Assembly (NCBI GenBank): GCA_029532415.1
Contig: JAQOTA010000053.1
Coordinates: 3,968,001-4,032,000, forward strand
Reading direction: 5' to 3'
Source of the DNA: Marasmius tenuissimus
Taxonomy: Eukaryota > Basidiomycota > Agaricomycetes > Agaricales > Marasmiaceae
DNA: 64,000 nucleotides
Position 1 is the first letter of the stretch. Each line of letters starts with the position of its first letter. Shown in pieces: positions 1 to 10,955 of this stretch. The position numbers and the translations under genes were made by a program. Below the pieces are notes generated by a model. It searched no databases, had not been told where the DNA came from, and worked only from the letters and a program-made list of their open reading frames with translations.

Positions 1-306
1 GACATCGAATGTTCGAACTATTTTGTTTCGACATTTGGTTCTGGTACGATGTTTGCACACAACGTTGTATGCTTGAAGTATTTCTGGCTTGATGAAGAAC
101 AGCTGCAGAAACCTAATGAGGAGAGGTTCCTCGGGTCAATATCTTTGCTGGGTGGAATGATTCGTCGTAACTTAGGGTCAAGAAGTGAGGTCGTGAAAGA
201 ATTGAAGACAGAGGAGGAGAGAATCGAAGCGATTCGGGAATATTTCGGCATTGACGTGGACAAGAAGGGTACTGAGCATATCAGAGGCAGAGCGGCCGCT
301 TTGTAG
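1..306 (+). CDS. C-terminal end of an unidentified protein (partial at left edge)
   Basis: Frame 1 is open from the first base to a stop at 304-306, so this is either the last exon of a gene entering from the left or an in-frame remnant. The readable part is about 101 residues. It has a hydrophobic stretch near its start, then a charged Glu/Lys/Arg-rich helix-like part (EVVKELKTEEERIEAIREYF) and ends in RGRAAAL. I do not recognise a family. The first internal ATG is at 49, but nothing suggests translation starts there. No intron is needed inside the visible part. The next gene downstream, a P450, is on the opposite strand and ends at 927, so the two would be convergent. Confidence 0.4.
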   Translation, partial: DIECSNYFVSTFGSGTMFAHNVVCLKYFWLDEEQLQKPNEERFLGSISLLGGMIRRNLGSRSEVVKELKTEEERIEAIREYFGIDVDKKGTEHIRGRAAAL

Positions 307-926
307 TCTGTTATATCCTGAACGAACCTATTAATGTAGATCACAGACAAACGCACCTGTAATGTTGATACTGATCACGTCTAAATCTCACCTTGAACAA
401 GCAGCGCGAGGAAGAGGTATCGTGAGAACATCCTCGGCCATCCTTCGAATCGTTCCGATTCTTACTTTTCTCGAACTCAGGTGTACAAGATGCTTCGAAT
501 GAATGCGTGTTCAATCTGACCATTGTGTAATGCATGCAGAGATATGCGAGACAAGTGCTATGGAGAGAGAGATTTAAAAGCGGCCAAATGGAGAGATGCA
601 GGGGAAATTGCGCTAAAAACGGTGGACCAAGACCTCGAAAAAATATGCAAAAGAGCGACAGGTACGACCTCCAGAATCAACGTAGGCCGAGTTGGAAAGA
701 ACGATAAATGATGAGAATAAAGAACGGAAAAGATTAAGAGACCTAATATTACAATTAACTAATGCCAGTTTTGCGCTCTACTAAAAAGAAAAGTCCGAGT
801 TGTAGTAGCGTGTGATGTACACTGATTTTGCGGTAGATGAGTGAGAAGATGATGTCGCGGAGATGTTGAGGGAACCAAGATACGGGGGGGATAGAAAGTG
901 GAGACAGGGCAAGAGAAAGGGAACGA
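307..926. other. Intergenic stretch, no gene seen
   Basis: This A-rich stretch lies between the end of the left-edge reading frame and the 3' end of the P450. The short open frames here (for example around 341-535 minus and 523-711 plus) have no recognisable motif and no supporting splice structure. The region probably holds the 3' untranslated parts of two convergent genes. Confidence 0.5.
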
Positions 927-2745
927 CTAATCGTCGTCCTCCTCTTCCTGACTAATCAAACTCATCGTCGCTTCGCTTCTCGGTCTAACGTCTAGCCTGA
1001 AGTTTGTGGGTTGCCTAAACACGGCGTTTTCAAAGGCCACCTTAGACTCCTCCTCCTTTCTGCCAGCCTCGCCTCTGCCATTATCCGAGAAAGACCAGTC
1101 GACGGTCGCCAGCAGAGTGACAATAACGAGCCATGCGGAGCTGTAAACGAGGTTTTGCCCTGGACATTGCCTGCGACCGAAGCCAAAGACATATGTTCTA
1201 GGATCGCGTTCCCTTCTACGGGCCTTCAATGCATCAAATGCAGCGGGGTCCATCGACGGGTTGGCGAGGAGAACTTTCTCAGCAGGAGAAAGGAGGTGTC
1301 GTTCGGGGCAGAAGTCCTCGGGAGTTACGTGGGGCATGGATTCAGGAGCAGGCCAAAGCATGGGATCTCGCGTTATGTTGTAGATGTTGGCGAAGATCAA
1401 GGAGCCTTTCTTGAGGTAGGTCTCCTTTCCGGTGGTAGGGTTGACAAAGAAGTCGTCCTCCATCAGTCTGTGAGGGAGAGCCATCGGTACACCGGCATTG
1501 TGTCTGAGAACCTCAGAGAACAGAGCCTCGCAGTACGGAAGGTTGGGACGATCGGAGAATGTAGGGAGACGCGAGCCATGGGGAACGATAGAGTCGATTT
1601 CAGCGCGAGCTTTGGCGTGAACGGCGGGATTCTTGGCCATCATCAAAAGGAAGTACTGAATCGTAGTAACGGTAGTATCGAGCGATGCAGAATACATGGA
1701 GTTGGCGGTCCATTTGAGGTCGTATTCGAACTGACTGGAAAGAGACAACTTGTTCGACGCGTTGTCAGTCGACACGTTGTTGGGATTCGATTCAGCGTTC
1801 TCGAGAAGGGTCGAGCAGAACGACGAGGCGTGAGTATTTGATTTCTGTGCTCAAGTTTAGTATCGCGAACATCAAACGCACACGCGAGAAACTCACCATC
1901 TGGTGCTTAACAAAGTTGTACGGCCTGTCCACGAACTCTTCCATCTTTGCCTTCCACGTTCTCGCCTTCTGGAGGAAACCAGAACCGGGCATCCACTCTG
2001 GCATGTACTGCAACTGAGGGAATATATCCACGGGCCAAATACCACCACCTGACGCGATCTTGTTCGACAAGATGTCGACACATTCCTCGGCAAGGTTGAT
2101 GAATGGGTCATCGTTACTTTCGACCTTGTATCCGTACACCACGTTCAGGGTCAATTGACCGGCGTATCTCCGTAGCAAAGGCAAGTAGAATTTCTGCGAT
2201 TCATCCTGGGACATGGTAGGAGGCTTCGGTGCTAACAAACGGCGGATGAAGAAATGTGTTTCACGGGCGATGAGGGGGAAATATGTCGGAATACGCGTCG
2301 ATGCAAAGGCCATGTTCATGAGACGTCTCTGACGCTTGCTCTGAGCACCGTAGCCAGTGAAGGCGACCATGTCATTACACCCACAGAGATCGTTGACCAT
2401 GGTGAGATGAGGTTTGTCGGCATAGACCCCACCGCGTTTGTCGAGGAGATCGAAAACGGCACGGGGAGTATTGAGGAACACGAGAGGCTGTCCGAAGACA
2501 TGAAGATAGGTGATATCGCCGTATACTCTGGCCCACGATGTTGCACGTAGCCAGAGCTCTTTGGGAGTGAGGTCAAGGATGTTGCCGAGGAGAGGGACGG
2601 GTTTCGGACCGGGGGGTAGAACGGCGCCGCCGTTGCCGCCAGACTTGCTGGACGCTGTTGGTGACGACGTCGAGGACCTCACTTTGTTGAGGACAACGAC
2701 GACGGCGGCGAGGAGTACAACTAGTTGGAAGGAAAGTGAAAACAT
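927..2745 (-). CDS. Cytochrome P450 monooxygenase, microsomal, two exons
   Basis: This is a heme-thiolate monooxygenase of 588 residues, built from exon 1 (2745-1897) and exon 2 (1844-927). The 52-bp intron (1896-1845) begins GTGAGT and ends CAG. The N-terminus has a membrane anchor (SFQLVVLLAAVVVVLNKV) followed by the proline-rich hinge LPPGPKPVPLLGN. All P450 landmarks follow in order: I-helix SASLDTTVTT, ExxR in FSEVLR, the PERF-like DFCPERH, and the heme loop FGFGRRQCPG with its Cys ligand. The hinge and heme loop resemble basidiomycete P450s usually annotated as O-methylsterigmatocystin-oxidoreductase-like; that is a family label, and the substrate is unknown. It should sit in the ER membrane and need a P450 reductase. 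The C-terminus carries a Glu/Asp-rich tail. No neighbouring gene suggests a pathway. Confidence 0.93.
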
Positions 2746-5700
2746 GGCATTGAGTTGGAGGAAGCTAATCTTCTCGCATTTCTGGAATTTATGTCAGATT
2801 TGCTTCTTCCCCCCTGACGTACAAAGGGACTCCCTTATTTAGCAGGTGCGCCCCCAGCAAACGGTACCGATTAAATTTTCTCTCCGCTACACCAGGCTAC
2901 TACTACTAAATGTCCATTCTTTATTCCAGATTCAGTTACTTATCGCTTCATCCGCAACTCCTTCAAGCTTAGATTTGTCTGGGCTCCGCTGGGCTTGAGT
3001 TTCCCCTGCTCATACTCGATTTGAAGGTCTGCGACTGCAAAGTGCAAACCAACGTAACGTTAACGAGTACTGAGTAATCCTCCCTAATCTCCGTGACATG
3101 AAGACCATTCATCAGAACAAATCTATGCCAGCAATGAGCTCAATCTTCGGCGCTCCTGCAAGCAAGGAATCCGGTCAGGACGACTGATGCCCGTCATGGT
3201 GGCTCGCGGTGGCTGATAGATGCGCCCAATCTTTTCGAATCTTTCTAAGATGTCTATAGCCCAAAGACGCTGCGGGAGAACCCCCAAGCAATCAGGATCG
3301 CAACACAACGTGCTTCTAGATGGCTCGCGGTTTCACGGGAATCTTGACATGATTGTATTCCCAACTTCTCGTCATCCATGGACACATGTCTATGTTATCC
3401 GCAAATCAACATCATGGAAAGCTCTCCGTGTAGGGCGTGCTCCTCGGGTATCATATAACCAAATTCAGCCTACACGTTCGGCGCTCATCAGGTGCGAACA
3501 GGTGCGAACCCACATCTTGTGCTGTATCTTTTCTCGCGATCCCCGATGTCTGGCGGGGTGGAGACTCAAGACAGCCCTCCTCTTTGCCACTGTCTCTCGC
3601 ATTCCGATGCGCGTAGCCATCAGCATACCCCATGGGGGTCACCCCGCTGTGCAATCCAAGTATTGCTTACATTTGGGCCGCCCAGTGGCGTTTTTGGTGG
3701 GACTACACTGGCCTAGTACTTAGCGGCCCCCCTGGCCTTCACGTCGGCGACCCTGGATTGGAGAAATCGATACATCGCACCCTCATCTCTCAGTTGTCGG
3801 CATTTCCATCTTACCCGTCTTCCTGACACCCTCTACACCACAAGAATGCGGCACCTAGTCTCGGTTTCGGGCAAGAGAATACAAGGGACGACGCTGAAAC
3901 TGCTGAGGAGGCGCCAATAGGCCAAGCCTCATTCTCACGGCTGGCTGAACTATCGTTCCGTCCTCCGTCTCTTGCATTCGACGCTGTCAGTATAACTATG
4001 CTCGGAAGGTTTGAAATGTACTCTATCTGAATGTCTGCATTGAAGACAGGGTTCCCTTCAATGCAATCGACCTCAGACATCTCAGGGATCCGGCTCCGTC
4101 TCAGAGGACTTTCCCCTGGCTTCCATGCATCATGTCTTATTTACAACAATCCACAGTCGTTCTCCGTCTGCTCCCTCTCAAAAATCGTCGTCGTCATCCG
4201 CCCCGAAGCGACCCCAAGTGGCCTGATTTGTCGTTTAGAGTCGCAACCGTTAATCTTGGGCAAAAATTTTGCAAACCTTCTCGGGGTAGCTCGATATACA
4301 GCCTGTTAACAGCTCCTAAACTGATAAGGTCCGAAAATTCAACGTGGTCTCATTCAATCCACTCTCAAACCCTTGCCTCGTGCTTGTTTAGCGACGTCTC
4401 CGCGACGGAGGTTTTGCGATGGGGGCGTACTCGATTTCGACGGCCCACCCACCGTTTCACCCGTCTCGGCTCGTCTAGCTCGGTGCCCGACGCGAGAACG
4501 CCTCAAGGCTCTGCGAGCTCCCTGGGTCTAGAAATAAGGCGATGACGAATATCTATGTTAGCCTTTAGACTGTACGGAGACGTCAGGTCGCCTAAGGTGT
4601 CCCTTCAGTATGGCTGTCGAAGCACACACCCGCCCAACGTCGGACACTATAGTTGAGCATTCCCCCTGTTGTCGCGCAGTCCCGAAACATTGGCAGTGCG
4701 ATGCTGTCGAGTATCCATCGCTCAGGGAAGCTCTGGGGGCTTTGCCCCGTTCACGCAGTAAAGATTTTGCACATCGGTTGTCCAGTTCCGTTTCATTTCC
4801 GTTGATCCCTCACCTCAGGTTTCATCATCGTCCCATTCAGCGGCCCATGAATTAAGTGCTTGTTTTTTCTGAACTCCGAGCGTTTCCCGGGGACCTCGAG
4901 TTCCCATGAAGCCCATGGTGAATCGTTGTCTATTTGCCGTTCCGAAAGACTTCGTCACCAGTCGATAGTTTTGCTCTTCTTAAACTTAGGCTCTGATTTA
5001 TGCACCTCACGGATCAAACATTCGACCTCTCCGGTAGATAAAAAGGTACCCGGTCCTTCAAATTTCAAATTTCAAGCTTCAGCTTGCCACTATGCCTCCT
5101 CCAGCCCAATTTGAGATTTCCGTGTCTAGTACGTCCTACTTCCGCCTCGGGCTATAGCGGTTGCCAATGCAACGAGAAGAGAAGACTCGGATATGAGCAT
5201 CCAGTATGACTATATAGCCTTTTAGTAGACTGACATTTGACGGACTCCTGCCATAACATCCGTTCACCGCTGGGCCGTCTTTACAGCACGGAGTTCTCAA
5301 GTTTGGCACGACTCCCTTTGTGTCAGCATGTAACTTATTAGTCATTCCTAGCAACGAGCTCGCCGGGAAGTGAAAATAGTACCTTATGACTGCAGCCACC
5401 ATGCTACTACTACGATATGGCGAAGACGGTGACGGACTGAGCCGACATGTATGATGTTGACCTGAATTCGGGGTATTCCGAGAGGCGTTTGACTTTGGGA
5501 CTATGGCTGAGTGTGTGATCATGCGGCGTAGTCTCGGCTCAGGATCCCGAGTTTTATTCTGCATACCTTGGTCCTCTGGACAATTCTCAAGTTTCCGTTC
5601 CCAAAGCAGAAGGCTAAAGAGTTTTGTCCAAACTTTGTCGCAGTGGCAGGATGATCCGGCCCGGATCTCGAGTGCCTAATGACAAGCGCTCGAACGCACA

Positions 5701-6460
5701 CGGACGCGGAATCCGGAGGATCGATCCTCTGTGTTCTTGCCTTTCACCAGCTCTCATCATATCCAGGAAACGAGATTCCGAACACCTCTTTTGTCATGTC
5801 GCCTCATTCAAGGCAGCCTACGAGAGCTACATTGGAGTCACAAGGGCACAAGGATCCTCAAGTTACCGGCAACTGGGAAGGAAGAGGGGAGTTCATTGGC
5901 CAGAATAGAGCCACTCCGAGGTGCGTATACCCTTGCCGTCTCTCGGTGGATTGAAAGGACCTAACTTCTCCCATAAGATTCTGTTGAAGTTCTTCTGCAG
6001 TATTCTGGCCGTTCATCCATAGCCATGTCATCAATTTCGGCGCCCGACAAGGGGATGGCATCCGCTAACTCCACTTGTATGGCCTTTACCGTTACGAGCC
6101 AAAGAAACGAAGATTGTTCCGACTTATCCTACCCGGCAAGAACCTTCATTTTTGTCTCAAACCAAGCCATACTTTCCAGAGTGGGCTAAGCAACTTAGCT
6201 CCATCACTCAAACGTCGAAAACTTCCGGATTGTGGTCCAGATCGAGGGCCATAGTATCACTTAGTTCGCCTTTGAATTTGAAGCGTGGGGCTCGGAGTCG
6301 AAGGGGGACATAACACTGTCTTGATCAGATTTACTGTCTGACTCAGTTTACTCAACAATCTGACTCCGGGTCACAATTCCCATACGCTGTACCTCGTGCC
6401 CCACTATCTTCTTGCTCCTGACCAGCACCATCCTCTTGTTGCATTCAGCTACACGCACTC
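2746..6460. other. Long gene-poor intergenic region
   Basis: About 3.7 kb lies between the P450 start and the PPOX-like gene. Many 60-170 codon frames exist on both strands (for example 3220-3723 plus, 4031-4545 plus, 5136-5564 minus), but their translations are Ser/Arg/Pro-rich, overlap each other and show no motif or matching splice sites. A run of near-repeats based on TTTCAAATTTCAAGCTTCAGCTT sits near 5058-5083. The stretch nearest 2745 should hold the P450 promoter; a TAAATAAG element on the minus strand near 2840 is a possible TATA-like site. I see no intact mobile element. Confidence 0.5.
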
Positions 6461-7439
6461 ATGGTTCAATTCTACGACGAAATACCCACCTTCTTGAGCG
6501 ACTGGATCAAACTACAAAAGATCTTCTGGGTTGCGACTGCCCCTCTCAGTGGAGACGGCCATGTCAACGTTTCTGCCAAGGGCGTAGACGGAACATTCCA
6601 CATCGTGAACGAACACAGGGTGTGGTACGAAGACTTGACTGGAAGTGGTATGTCGATTTACATATCTTCTCGTCCGATCTCACACTATGCTAACGTCTCC
6701 TGTAGGATGCGAAACTATCTCCCATGTCCGTGAGAATGGACGAGTCACGATTTACTTCAATGCTTTCGAAGGCCCTCCCAGAATCGCTAGATTGTGGGGA
6801 AAAGGTACGTCGCATGTTTGTAGTGCCGGTTACAAAGGGACCTCGTTCCAACGAATCTGAACAGGAACCGTCTATGAATTCGGAACGCCCGAGTACAACG
6901 CACTCGTCCCACCCGAGAGCAGGAAACCAGGTTCACGCTCCGTCATCATGATTGACGTACACAAGGCTGCAACTGTACGTGTTTCCTTTCTGTCTGACAA
7001 GAGTCGGCCTTCTTGACGCTAAACCTGGTGCCCCTTATAGTCCTGTGGCTACGCTGTGCCTTTCTTTGAGTACAAAGCCGAGCGAACAAAGCTCTTCGAA
7101 TGGGCCTCCGATAGGGAAAAACACGATCATGCTTCCTCCTCACCCCAAACCTTGCAAGATTTGCCTAACAAAGGTCTAAAGGCATATTGGCAGAAGATGA
7201 ACACGTCTAGCTTCGATGGACTCCCGGGAATGGACCTTCTCCCGGTCACCGTCGAGACCCAGCTGAACTCTACACCGTCCGATACCAAGGTCGGTAAAAA
7301 TGGCGCCAACCAGAAGCAGTCGAGAGCTGTCAGTATCATCCCGATAGACCAGAATCTGATGCTTGGGTTCGCGCTTGGTGTCATGACGGTTCTGGTGGGA
7401 GGACAACTTCGGTCGTTGGGAATCGGTCGTTTCTTCTGA
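6461..7439 (+). CDS. PPOX-like FMN-binding split-barrel protein with C-terminal membrane tail
   Basis: Four exons (6461-6647, 6706-6804, 6865-6974, 7041-7439) give 264 residues. The introns are 58, 60 and 66 bp, all GT-AG, and every join keeps the frame. The first half matches the fungal pyridoxamine-phosphate-oxidase-like family: MVQFYDEIPTFLSDWIKLQK, APLSGDGHVNVSAKG, then a strand-rich part with RVTIYFNAFEGPPRIARLWG and VIMIDVHKAATSCGYAVPFFEY. These proteins bind FMN or related cofactors in a split barrel, but the substrate of this fungal branch is not established. The last 35 residues form one predicted membrane helix (MLGFALGVMTVLVGGQLRSL), suggesting a tail-anchored protein with its catalytic part in the cytosol. 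The ATG at 6461 is chosen because the family motif starts there. True pyridoxine-phosphate oxidase activity is not implied. Confidence 0.88.
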
Positions 7440-7923
7440 GCACTGGAAAAACGTGTATGCATATACTTGGAAGTTGTAACACTGCAAATTGTAATCCGCT
7501 TTTTTCGTTCAATCTGCCAGTCTCGAGTGCTACTGTTGGATGAACCGGGCTCTCGTGCCTGAACGTATGAGGGCTCTCGGCAGGTGAATCTTTCCCGTTC
7601 AAGATGCAAACCAGATGTCCCTGTCCTGTGAGCGGGAATAATGTACGCGGATGAGAAACTGCAAGGACGGTGATCCAATCAAGAGGCTTGCTTTATGGGA
7701 ATCAATTCAGCATGCCAATACTGCGCACGCATAGTAGGTTTGGGAAGCTAGTGAAACCTCATCCCCTTTCCCCCTCTCCTGTCTTCACACCAAAACGAGT
7801 CAGAGTCTTAATGTAAATTTGTCATTAGCAGAAAGCACTCCAGAGTGTCAATATGAAAACAATTAGTGAATAGATAGTCAATCGTCCATCACTTGTCCTT
7901 CACGGTATCTGGGGGTACATCCG
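7440..7923. other. Convergent 3' intergenic region
   Basis: This sequence separates the PPOX-like gene (plus) from the eight-exon membrane-protein gene (minus), whose stop is at 7924. The frames crossing it (for example 7127-7678 minus) are antisense to the PPOX-like last exon and carry no motif. It most likely holds both 3' untranslated regions. Confidence 0.5.
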
Positions 7924-8871
7924 TTACCTCCCCTTCTGTAACTTGGCTAGCTTCGCAGCCTTGTCAGCATAATTAAGTTGGGCGGCGAGGTCCTTGCCCA
8001 AGGTATAGGTAATCATGCTCGGGATGACGATCCAGAGGCTATCGCAAAAACCTTTAGGAAAACATTCCCGTGAGAGTGATGGAGTCTAGAACCTACCCGT
8101 TCGGAATGATCCAGAATAGGATGAGAGTCTTCACATCGTTGTGTCCTACGGCGCAATAGCTGCAGTAGTATTCCTGAGCCCAATACAGAATCGTCTTGGC
8201 CAATGTCAAAGACGCGGAGGTGAAGCCGATGAGAGTTGCGGGGGGCCAGGCAGTAACGTGAGCGGTATAGAGGTATAGGGCGTTCAGCAAGGTTTCGATG
8301 ACATTCAAGAGGGCTATAAGCGTGCAAAAGGGCGGTTAGTAACCGTCTGGGACTTCAGAGGCAAGTCATGGACGCACATTGGGCATTCGTGAAGCCATCT
8401 CCGCGTTTGTATGCCTCGACACCGTACACCTTTTGGAGTAGAAGTATTCATATTTTTGAATGGTTCGAAACGAGACGGCGTACTCACCAGATCGACCTGT
8501 CATTCCCACGCGGCGTTGGCATCGGTTTGTAACGCAGAAACTATTCGGCCACGTACGTTTTGATAGATACTGTACGGAGTCCAGTACCAGTGCAAATCCC
8601 CACCCTAACGCGTCTTCAATACCTCTAGGGAAGGTCGGTGTAGAAAAAGAACCAACCTCAAATGAGCGGGGCCTGAGGTTCGGGGTCAGTACAGGATCTC
8701 GACGATACCAGGCTTGATTACGCGCCTCATGAAGCAATATCCAACATCCCAGAAAATGACCTGCCAGAGCCAACGATAAGCCAGTGCCTTTTGTTTCCTG
8801 AACAATCCTCAACCCACGGGTATGGTGATCAAGAACCACCATGAAATCCAGGTATACGTCTTCGGGGCCAT
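7924..8871 (-). CDS. Conserved fungal multi-pass membrane protein (EXPERA/emopamil-binding-like), eight exons
   Basis: The spliced model has exons 8871-8818, 8760-8726, 8672-8657, 8604-8557, 8496-8488, 8429-8378, 8313-8097 and 8038-7924, giving 181 residues. Exon 5 is only 9 nt (VDL) and exon 3 only 16 nt. Intron 2 (8725-8673) begins GCGCGT, a GC donor; no GT donor in reach keeps the frame. The joined protein reads smoothly through motifs I associate with a fungus-wide family: FWDVGYCFMRPRSFEGGDLH, WYWTPYSIYQNVDLVYG, GDGFTNAQSLLNVIETLLN, LYWAQEYYCSYCAVGHNDVK and LFWIIPNGLWIVIPSMITY. Four or five hydrophobic helices alternate with conserved polar loops, like EXPERA-fold proteins (emopamil-binding/sigma-2/TM6SF). 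Whether it isomerises sterols is unknown; the EXPERA assignment is my inference from layout. The last residues are Lys-rich (KLAKLQKGR), which could serve ER retention. Confidence 0.8.
8488..8496 (-). other. 9-nt microexon of the membrane-protein gene
   Basis: Only GTCGATCTG (Val-Asp-Leu) lies between an ACAG acceptor and a GTGAGT donor. Including it restores the continuous family motif NVDLVYG between exons 4 and 6 in phase 0. Confidence 0.75.
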
Positions 8872-9710
8872 ATTGCAGATTTGTGCTTGATTTTGCCTAG
8901 CAATTGGGCTCTTTCTGGTTCGCGTTCTCTTGGATTTGCAAGTTCCTAGGAGGAATGTGGGGAAGAAGAAAGGAAATGTGGGACGATTTTGGATGGAATT
9001 CCTGGTTGAAATTGAATTTGATTGTATCTCACGATCGCGGTCTCGGCTACTCGGCGATGTCGGCTCAAACCCGTTCTCGTGCTCGTCCTCAGTGTTGACC
9101 GCTGTTTCTGTTTCCTCATCTCTATTGACAGTCTCCTTCAGATGGCTCCATTTCGCGTTGAATTGAAGAGACTGATTCGGTGTGACCTCTATTGTCGACT
9201 TTCGATACTCGATCCACTCGTCCATCCTTTGTTCAAACTGCAGATGAGTATTCGCAGGGTTGATGTGGGCATTCGTGTCGATCATCGAGGAATGCGAAGC
9301 AGAAAAGACGGGGAAATTCATTTTCTACAGAGTGAAAGGTTACGGTGAGGTGAGCGGAGGTAGAGACAAAGAACAGAGGACCGGCTGGTCCATTCATGAC
9401 GGTCAGCAAGTCCATGAGGCATCCTAGCCACCGAGCCTTTGTATAATGCAACGCGTCTGCCACGAGGGCATCGATACGCGAATCATGCATGTTTGCCTCC
9501 CGGCCAGTGGCGCAGCTCATCGCCCGTGGGCCTCCGTGATAGAAATAGGAATGAGCCATTCCTAGAGAGCTCCCCGAAGCAACCTGAAATTTGAACCTGG
9601 TATACAATTGACACTGAGAAACTGGTGCTACGATTACTGATGTCTGTGCCTTCTTTGACCCTGAAATGAATCTTGAGAGGCGGATGATGCACTCTGAAAC
9701 GGACGACAAA
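8872..9710. other. Intergenic stretch upstream of the membrane-protein gene
   Basis: This is the promoter side of the membrane-protein gene and the 3' side of the coiled-coil gene ending at 9711. Frames at 8809-9321 and 9233-9781 (minus) are open but low in motif content, and one only extends the first exon of the membrane gene upstream of its ATG. No RNA gene was seen. Confidence 0.4.
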
Positions 9711-10276
9711 TTAATGAAACGGAAACCCAACATTAAGATGGAAACGCACGGATTGAGAACTGAGTCGGGGAACGGCTTCATTATCCTTCAGCATGTAAGT
9801 AGCCTTCTTCATTAACTTCCGTGCTGCTCTCGTCTGCATCTTCAAGATTGCCAATTCTCCTTCCTTCTTCTCCAGTTTTTTCTTCGTCTTCTCGTGCTGT
9901 GAAACGGCCTCATTATAGCCAGTCGCCACTATTCCCGTCCACTTCATCTTAGCTTCCTCTAACTCCCTATGCATATCGCGGTTCTTCTTCTCTGCGTCCT
10001 CGCATCTTGCCGTCATAGTCAAGAGCTTAGTATTCGTGTCATGCAGGTGCGACTCCAATGCACGTATCCTGTCGTTCAGTTCACGAACTTGTCGTTCGTG
10101 TTCCTGTTTCTCTCTGTGGAGTTCCTCGCCGAGACCGCGTTCGATTTCGTTGGCCAGATTAAGCAGCTCCGGGCGTATCTAGTTGAAGACATGGTCAACG
10201 GCGGTAATGAACAAGACGGGGGCAAACTCACTCGAGACACCTGCCTCTCAACAAGACGGTCGCGTTCTCCAGACAT
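9711..10276 (-). CDS. Small coiled-coil protein of unknown function
   Basis: Two exons (10276-10232 and 10178-9711) joined over a 53-bp GT-AG intron give 170 residues. After the short start MSGERDRLVERQVSR the protein is almost entirely heptad-like, rich in Glu/Lys/Arg (REKQEHERQVRELNDRIRAL, EDAEKKNRDMHRELEEAK, HEKTKKKLEKKEGELAILKM), so a long parallel coiled coil is expected. It ends in a short non-helical tail (VRFHLNVGFPFH). No enzyme or localisation motif is visible. The ATG at 10276 is supported because the donor follows directly after codon 15 and the splice extends the coiled coil. The exact C-terminus is uncertain, since the heptad pattern ends about 25 residues before the stop and a further intron could exist. 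Confidence 0.6.
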
Positions 10277-10379
10277 TGCTAAGGTTCAAAGTAAAGGGTA
10301 GACGAGGGGAAAGAGTTCTGTAATGGCTCGGCGAAGATTGATGGGTGTTGGTTGAAGATTACGTCGGTCAGATAGTCGA

Positions 10380-10955
10380 CTAGCGCCGATATATATATCC
10401 TGCTAAGCGCTTGCTGTGCAAATGGTGTACCTGGAGAATCCCGTCTATGAGTACAAAGGCGAAGAAAAAGGTATCCACGACGTACCCAGCGCTCGAGTTC
10501 AATAACACAGAGAGCATCAAAGACACCTTATTCGATGCTGTGAGCTTCCATAGGGAAGTAAGAAGAATCAGTTGACGCCTTGAGGTCCTCAAGAATGTAA
10601 AGCGATACCTAATAGATGCATTGTGGGCGCGGTGTTCTATTGGAAGGGGCAGCACGATGACAGGAAGGTGATAGTCTTGCTGCCAAAGTGAGTGAGGGAG
10701 ATTGTAGAGGGCCCAAAAACGTACAAATGAGAGGAGGGAGAAGGAGCATTGCACACACTCAGCTGCGTATTCAAATGGCAACTCAGGATCATTATCGACC
10801 GCTGGGCGCTTGGAAAAGTGTTCCCGGCACGTGCTTCTCGCTTCTGCAGCCACGCGTCGTGATACGGGCTCGGTGGCCATGTGGGTATCTTTCCGGACTC
10901 GCATTCTGCGGTGGTAGGTTCTTTCTGGAGAATTCAGAGCATCCCATGATCTCAT
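10380..10955 (-). CDS. Possible small gene, splice structure unresolved
   Basis: The minus strand is open for 191 codons and contains several plausible splice signals: GTACGT near 10722, TTGGCAG near 10680, GTATCG near 10608 and GTGTCT near 10528. An internal ATG at about 10880 begins MATEPVSRRV. The stretch NDPELPFEYAAE looks more protein-like than its surroundings. I cannot choose exons with confidence and recognise no family. It may be a short spliced gene whose exons fall inside this frame, or a chance frame. Confidence 0.25.
   Translation of the reverse strand: MRSWDALNSPERTYHRRMRVRKDTHMATEPVSRRVAAEARSTCREHFSKRPAVDNDPELPFEYAAECVQCSFSLLSFVRFWALYNLPHSLWQQDYHLPVIVLPLPIEHRAHNASIRYRFTFLRTSRRQLILLTSLWKLTASNKVSLMLSVLLNSSAGYVVDTFFFAFVLIDGILQVHHLHSKRLAGYIYRR

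Noticed and set aside
1011..1841. 276-codon open frame on the plus strand
   Set aside because: It is antisense to the second exon of the P450, whose motifs and splicing are clear; its own translation has no domain.
3220..3723. 167-codon plus-strand frame in the left desert
   Set aside because: The translation lacks any domain and overlaps other equal-length frames; no splice or promoter signal supports it.
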